From assembly GCA_947471105.1 (NCBI GenBank), contig CANIYB010000091.1, forward strand, positions 1 to 8,387: a DNA stretch of 8,387 nucleotides, read 5' to 3'. Of the stretch, positions 6,245-8,387 are shown in pieces. A program made the translations under genes and the position numbers. The notes under the pieces are model-generated. The model made no database searches. It saw nothing but the letters and a program-made list of their open reading frames with translations, and was not told the origin of the DNA. Each line of letters begins with the position of its first letter. Position 1 is the stretch's first letter. This stretch comes from Cytophagaceae bacterium. Its GTDB lineage: Bacteria > Bacteroidota > Bacteroidia > Cytophagales > Spirosomataceae.

Positions 6245-7132
6245 ATGCGTATTTCAGCAAAAGTCGATATAGCTATTAATGTGTATGGAAAGCCGTTTCA
6301 AACGGCTTTGGCTATTCGTTCCCTCATTAAATATTCTGGAGATCATGTGGGTAGAATTTTCATCAAATTAGAAAAAAAACAACCTTTTGGTTTTGATGAA
6401 AATCAATTGAAAGGTTTAATGCAAGATCTGGATGTCATTTATTATAAACCCTCTCTGTTTTTGGGATGGTGGCAAATTCAAAAGAGAAATTGGGTCAATA
6501 AATTACTCTTTAAAATTCCAATGTTTCGATTTTCCATTAGGTATCAATACCCGTGGGAGAAAACGGAAGCCAATTATCTTTTTTTATCTCACAATGACAT
6601 GGTTTTTCATGGGGATATTTTAGCTAATTACTTAAGTAAAATTGAAAATAATATTGCCATAGGGCATATAGGGCAATGTTGGAATTGTCCTGCCCATAAA
6701 ATTCATTGTGATGGCGATCGATATTGGGATTATAGGCCTACCATGGATGAGCTTTCCAAATTGTATGAAAATTGGCCCGTGAATCGAGCCGTAATCTGGG
6801 GACTTATTCAACCAGGAAAAGCGAGTTGGCCCCTACCAGAATGTCGCTTGAACGAACATGCCGCCTTAATTAATATGCAAATTGCGCGCAAGCTGACTGC
6901 TCCGAAGGGATCATTTTCCCCCATCGGCTTAATGACAATGGACATCGGAATTAAATGGTTTCAAGATGCTGCAAATGCCGGATACAAAGTCGTTCATGAC
7001 TCATTTTTTAAGTATGCAAAACACGGGATGTTTAATGAAGCGGGTTCTGGCCATGGAGCGTTATTTGACGAAAGCCTTTACAACAAAGAAGAATCATTGG
7101 CCAAAGAAATGCTGGAATCTAATTCTTTTTAG
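6245..7132 (+). CDS. putative GT-A-like glycosyltransferase
   Basis: A 295-residue protein that opens like a family 2-type (GT-A fold) glycosyltransferase: VDIAINVYGKPFQTALAIRSLI (7-28) looks like the first nucleotide-binding strand and helix, and ANYLFLSHNDMVFHGDIL (109-126) looks like the strand carrying the metal-binding DxD-like motif (here HND, 116-118). Later parts are unusual: a cysteine-rich stretch GQCWNCPAHKIHC (143-155), the block ECRLNEHAALIN (199-210), and a C-terminal YAKHGMFN motif (257-264). Cys145, Cys148, Cys155 and Cys200, with His151 or His154, could bind a structural metal; this is inference. There is no signal peptide or membrane segment, so it is probably cytoplasmic. 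Donor and acceptor cannot be told. The ATG at 6245 is the first in frame and just precedes the conserved strand; no Shine-Dalgarno is present. It starts 49 bases after the DUF1684 stop, so it may share that operon. Its stop overlaps the convergent carbonic-anhydrase-like gene by 4 bases. Confidence 0.6.
   Translation: MRISAKVDIAINVYGKPFQTALAIRSLIKYSGDHVGRIFIKLEKKQPFGFDENQLKGLMQDLDVIYYKPSLFLGWWQIQKRNWVNKLLFKIPMFRFSIRYQYPWEKTEANYLFLSHNDMVFHGDILANYLSKIENNIAIGHIGQCWNCPAHKIHCDGDRYWDYRPTMDELSKLYENWPVNRAVIWGLIQPGKASWPLPECRLNEHAALINMQIARKLTAPKGSFSPIGLMTMDIGIKWFQDAANAGYKVVHDSFFKYAKHGMFNEAGSGHGALFDESLYNKEESLAKEMLESNSF
6289..6309. repeat. perfect 10-bp inverted repeat inside the glycosyltransferase gene
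   Basis: AAAGCCGTTT (6289-6298) and AAACGGCTTT (6300-6309) are exact reverse complements around a single C. As RNA they could form a GC-centred hairpin with about 8-9 pairs and a TCA-type loop, flanked by short A and T runs like a compact two-way terminator. It lies about 45 bases after the start codon, in codons for the conserved GKPFQTAL stretch, so codon choice alone may explain it. Confidence 0.6.
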
Positions 7133-7644
7133 TTTTCATCAAACCATTTGGCGTAATCGATATAATTCATCGCGGTCCGCATGAATATTTCTGCCGCTTC
7201 CGGACTTACAGGTTTTAAATATTTTGCAGGATTACCCGCATAAATACTACCAGAAGGCACGCGTGTATTTTGAGTGACAACGGCCCCGGCGGCAATGATA
7301 CTGCCCGTTTCAATATAGGCTCCATCCATGATGATGGCCCCCATTCCGATCAGAACAGAATCTTCAATCGTGCAACCATGGACAATGGCATTGTGCGCGA
7401 TCGAAACATAATTGCCAATCGTCGTTTCCGTTTTTTGATAGGTACAATGGATCACGGCACCATCTTGAATATTGGAATGATGGCCAATCCTGATTTTATT
7501 GACATCCCCTCTTATCACTGCATTGAACCAAATGGTGCAAAAATCGCCTATTTGGACATCCCCTACGATCGTGGCGTTGGGCGCTTGCCAATTGTGATTT
7601 CCAAATTGCGGGGAAACCCCTTTTACCGGTAAGATTAGTGCCAT
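7129..7644 (-). CDS. gamma-carbonic-anhydrase-like left-handed beta-helix protein (YrdA/PaaY type)
   Basis: This 171-residue protein has the hexapeptide-repeat pattern of a left-handed parallel beta-helix from about residue 19 to 138 (e.g. ATIVGDVQIGDFCTIWFNAVIRGD, IGNYVSIAHNAIVHGCTIEDSVLIGMGAIIMDGA), followed by a C-terminal helix. It keeps the gamma-class metal site: His66 (in VIHC), His84 (in IAHN) and His89 (in VHGC) fit the three zinc ligands, and Arg45, Asp47 and Gln60 fit the conserved Arg, Asp and Gln of the archaeal enzyme Cam. The proton-shuttle loop of Cam is absent, as in the short YrdA/CamH-like branch, so carbonic anhydrase activity is possible but unproven; some relatives show weak or no activity and PaaY is a thioesterase. 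No signal peptide: cytoplasmic, probably trimeric. It sits 10 bases after kdsC on the same strand, so the two are likely co-transcribed. Confidence 0.9.
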   Translation of the reverse strand: MALILPVKGVSPQFGNHNWQAPNATIVGDVQIGDFCTIWFNAVIRGDVNKIRIGHHSNIQDGAVIHCTYQKTETTIGNYVSIAHNAIVHGCTIEDSVLIGMGAIIMDGAYIETGSIIAAGAVVTQNTRVPSGSIYAGNPAKYLKPVSPEAAEIFMRTAMNYIDYAKWFDEN

Positions 7645-7654
7645 GTGTGGGTAT

Positions 7655-8167
7655 TTATGCAGGCCATTTGCCTTGTAATTTCATTACTTTTTCGATGACA
7701 TCTCGAACCGCACCCTGCCCACCTTTATAAGGTGAAACGTATTTAACCGCCGATTTAATTTCTGGAATCGCATCTGCCGGGCAAGTACTCAGTAATTTGG
7801 GTCTTTTTAAAATTTTTAAGTCAGGCGTGTCATCCCCCATATATAAAACTTGATCCTCTGAAATGCCTATTTTTTCAAGCCAAGAAAGGTAGGTGCTCAA
7901 TTTATCCTGTCCGCCTAAGCTCATGTAAATATCTTGAAACTTTAAATTTTCTAGTCTTTTTTTAACGCCAAGATGTCCGCCGCCAGAAATGACACACAGC
8001 GAATATTCAGCCTCTCTTGCCTTTTCGATGGCATATCCGTCCCGAATAAAAAAACTTCTAAAATGCTCCCCAGTTTCCAACACATGTACTTGCCCATCCG
8101 TCATGACCCCATCCACATCAAAAACAAATGCTTTTATACTTGAAAACAATGAGAGTACGTTATTCAT
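7655..8167 (-). CDS. kdsC: KDO-8-phosphate phosphatase, KdsC-type HAD hydrolase
   Basis: KdsC removes phosphate from 3-deoxy-D-manno-octulosonate 8-phosphate to give KDO, the sugar joining lipid A to the rest of lipopolysaccharide. The 170-residue size matches this cap-less HAD family. HAD motifs are present: FVFDVDGVMTDG (nucleophile Asp17, acid/base Asp19), ISGGG (Ser61), GGQDKLS with Lys89, and MGDDTPD (Asp112, Asp113, Asp116). The KdsC hallmarks FFIRDGYAIEKA (39-50) and the C-terminal KGGQGAVRDVIEKV (148-161) are also seen. Motif II is SGG where E. coli-type KdsC has TGR and the related KDN-9-phosphate phosphatase has TGE; I recall SGG as usual in Bacteroidota KdsC, but substrate is assigned by similarity only. 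The protein is cytoplasmic and probably tetrameric. The gene leads a minus-strand pair with the gamma-carbonic-anhydrase-like gene and is divergent from the secreted-protein gene to its right. Confidence 0.9.
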   Translation of the reverse strand: MNNVLSLFSSIKAFVFDVDGVMTDGQVHVLETGEHFRSFFIRDGYAIEKAREAEYSLCVISGGGHLGVKKRLENLKFQDIYMSLGGQDKLSTYLSWLEKIGISEDQVLYMGDDTPDLKILKRPKLLSTCPADAIPEIKSAVKYVSPYKGGQGAVRDVIEKVMKLQGKWPA

Positions 8168-8184
8168 ATAGGTAATATTAGCCC

Positions 8185-8192
8185 CAAATATC
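8185..8192 (-). promoter_or_regulatory. possible -7 promoter box for kdsC
   Basis: On the minus strand these bases read GATATTTG, one mismatch from the Bacteroidetes -7 consensus TAnnTTTG, 17 bases upstream of the kdsC start codon. No matching -33 element is obvious. The same 65-base spacer must also hold the promoter of the divergent gene at 8233; TACCTTC (8212-8218) is the best but weak candidate for that. Confidence 0.3.
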
Positions 8193-8232
8193 TTAAATTT
8201 TTATGTATTTTTACCTTCTTTTGAGTTTGATT

Positions 8233-8387
8233 ATGCCAAAATCGTTGCGCCATATAAAGATTCTGTCTTATTTGATTTTTGCCTTTGTTTATTCATATAG
8301 AGGTCAAGCGCAATCAATTTCAGGAAAACCAGATCGCTTAGCCCAAGAAATTAAATCATGGATTTCAACAAGCAAGTTCAAGGATGC
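8233..8387 (+). CDS. N-terminal fragment of a secreted protein, cut by the window end
   Basis: An open frame starts at ATG 8233 and runs without a stop for 51 codons to the window edge. It encodes a signal peptide: basic start (MPKSLRHIK), hydrophobic core (ILSYLIFAFVYSY), then a probable cleavage near GQAQS (residues 24-28). The visible mature part (ISGKPDRLAQEIKSWISTSKFKDA) is polar and helical. Its spacing (an amphipathic helix ending in a KFKxA-like stretch soon after the signal) recalls the start of DacB/PBP4-type D-alanyl-D-alanine carboxypeptidases, but no catalytic motif (SxxK) is inside the window, so this is only a guess. The frame and signal peptide are well supported; the family is not. 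It is divergent from kdsC with 65 bases between the starts. Confidence 0.65.
   Translation, partial: MPKSLRHIKILSYLIFAFVYSYRGQAQSISGKPDRLAQEIKSWISTSKFKD

Noticed and set aside
7623..7632. Ten-base palindrome TTACCGGTAA near the start of the gamma-carbonic-anhydrase-like gene.
   Set aside because: It lies in coding sequence, is single-copy and has no partner; most likely chance.

Overview
The window reads as ordinary chromosomal DNA from a member of the Bacteroidota. This rests on three things: AT-rich intergenic DNA with Bacteroidetes-type -7 boxes (TAnnTTTG-like) instead of sigma70 promoters, start codons with no clear Shine-Dalgarno sequence, and several proteins of types common in that phylum (DUF1684, DUF4442, a KdsC with the SGG motif II variant). 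A KDO-8-phosphate phosphatase implies a Gram-negative envelope with lipopolysaccharide. I cannot resolve the order or genus.

Layout, left to right. Bases 1-606 hold the 3' part of a secreted PEBP-family lipoprotein. A 101-base gap follows, then an Nramp-like divalent metal transporter (708-1967). It converges, 8 bases apart, on a minus-strand hot-dog-fold DUF4442 gene (1976-2461). The 172-base divergent spacer (2462-2633) carries promoter-like boxes on both strands and an 8-bp inverted repeat around the plus-strand box. From it runs a tight plus-strand cluster: maeB (malic enzyme fused to a phosphotransacetylase-like domain, 2634-4922), an AHSA1/SRPBCC protein (4922-5323) and a secreted DUF1684 protein (5323-6195). 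Both junctions are one-base stop/start overlaps (TAATG, TGATG), so this is very likely one translationally coupled operon. A putative glycosyltransferase (6245-7132) follows after 49 bases. Its stop overlaps by 4 bases the stop of a minus-strand gamma-carbonic-anhydrase-like gene (7129-7644), which lies 10 bases downstream of kdsC (7655-8167) in a two-gene minus-strand operon. A 65-base divergent spacer leads to the first 51 codons of a secreted protein cut by the window edge (8233-8387).

Functional picture: central metabolism (malate to pyruvate, NADPH supply), metal ion transport, envelope carbohydrate synthesis (KDO, glycosyltransferase) and several secreted or lipid-anchored proteins. I see no tRNA or rRNA, CRISPR array, insertion sequence, phage gene or defence system, and no gene-free stretch above 300 bases. 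I do not think the window holds a new multi-gene system. The more curious points are the altered metal-site motifs of the Nramp-like protein, the degenerate ligand site of the PEBP protein, the cysteine cluster and intragenic palindrome of the glycosyltransferase gene, and the overlapping maeB-AHSA1-DUF1684 cluster.
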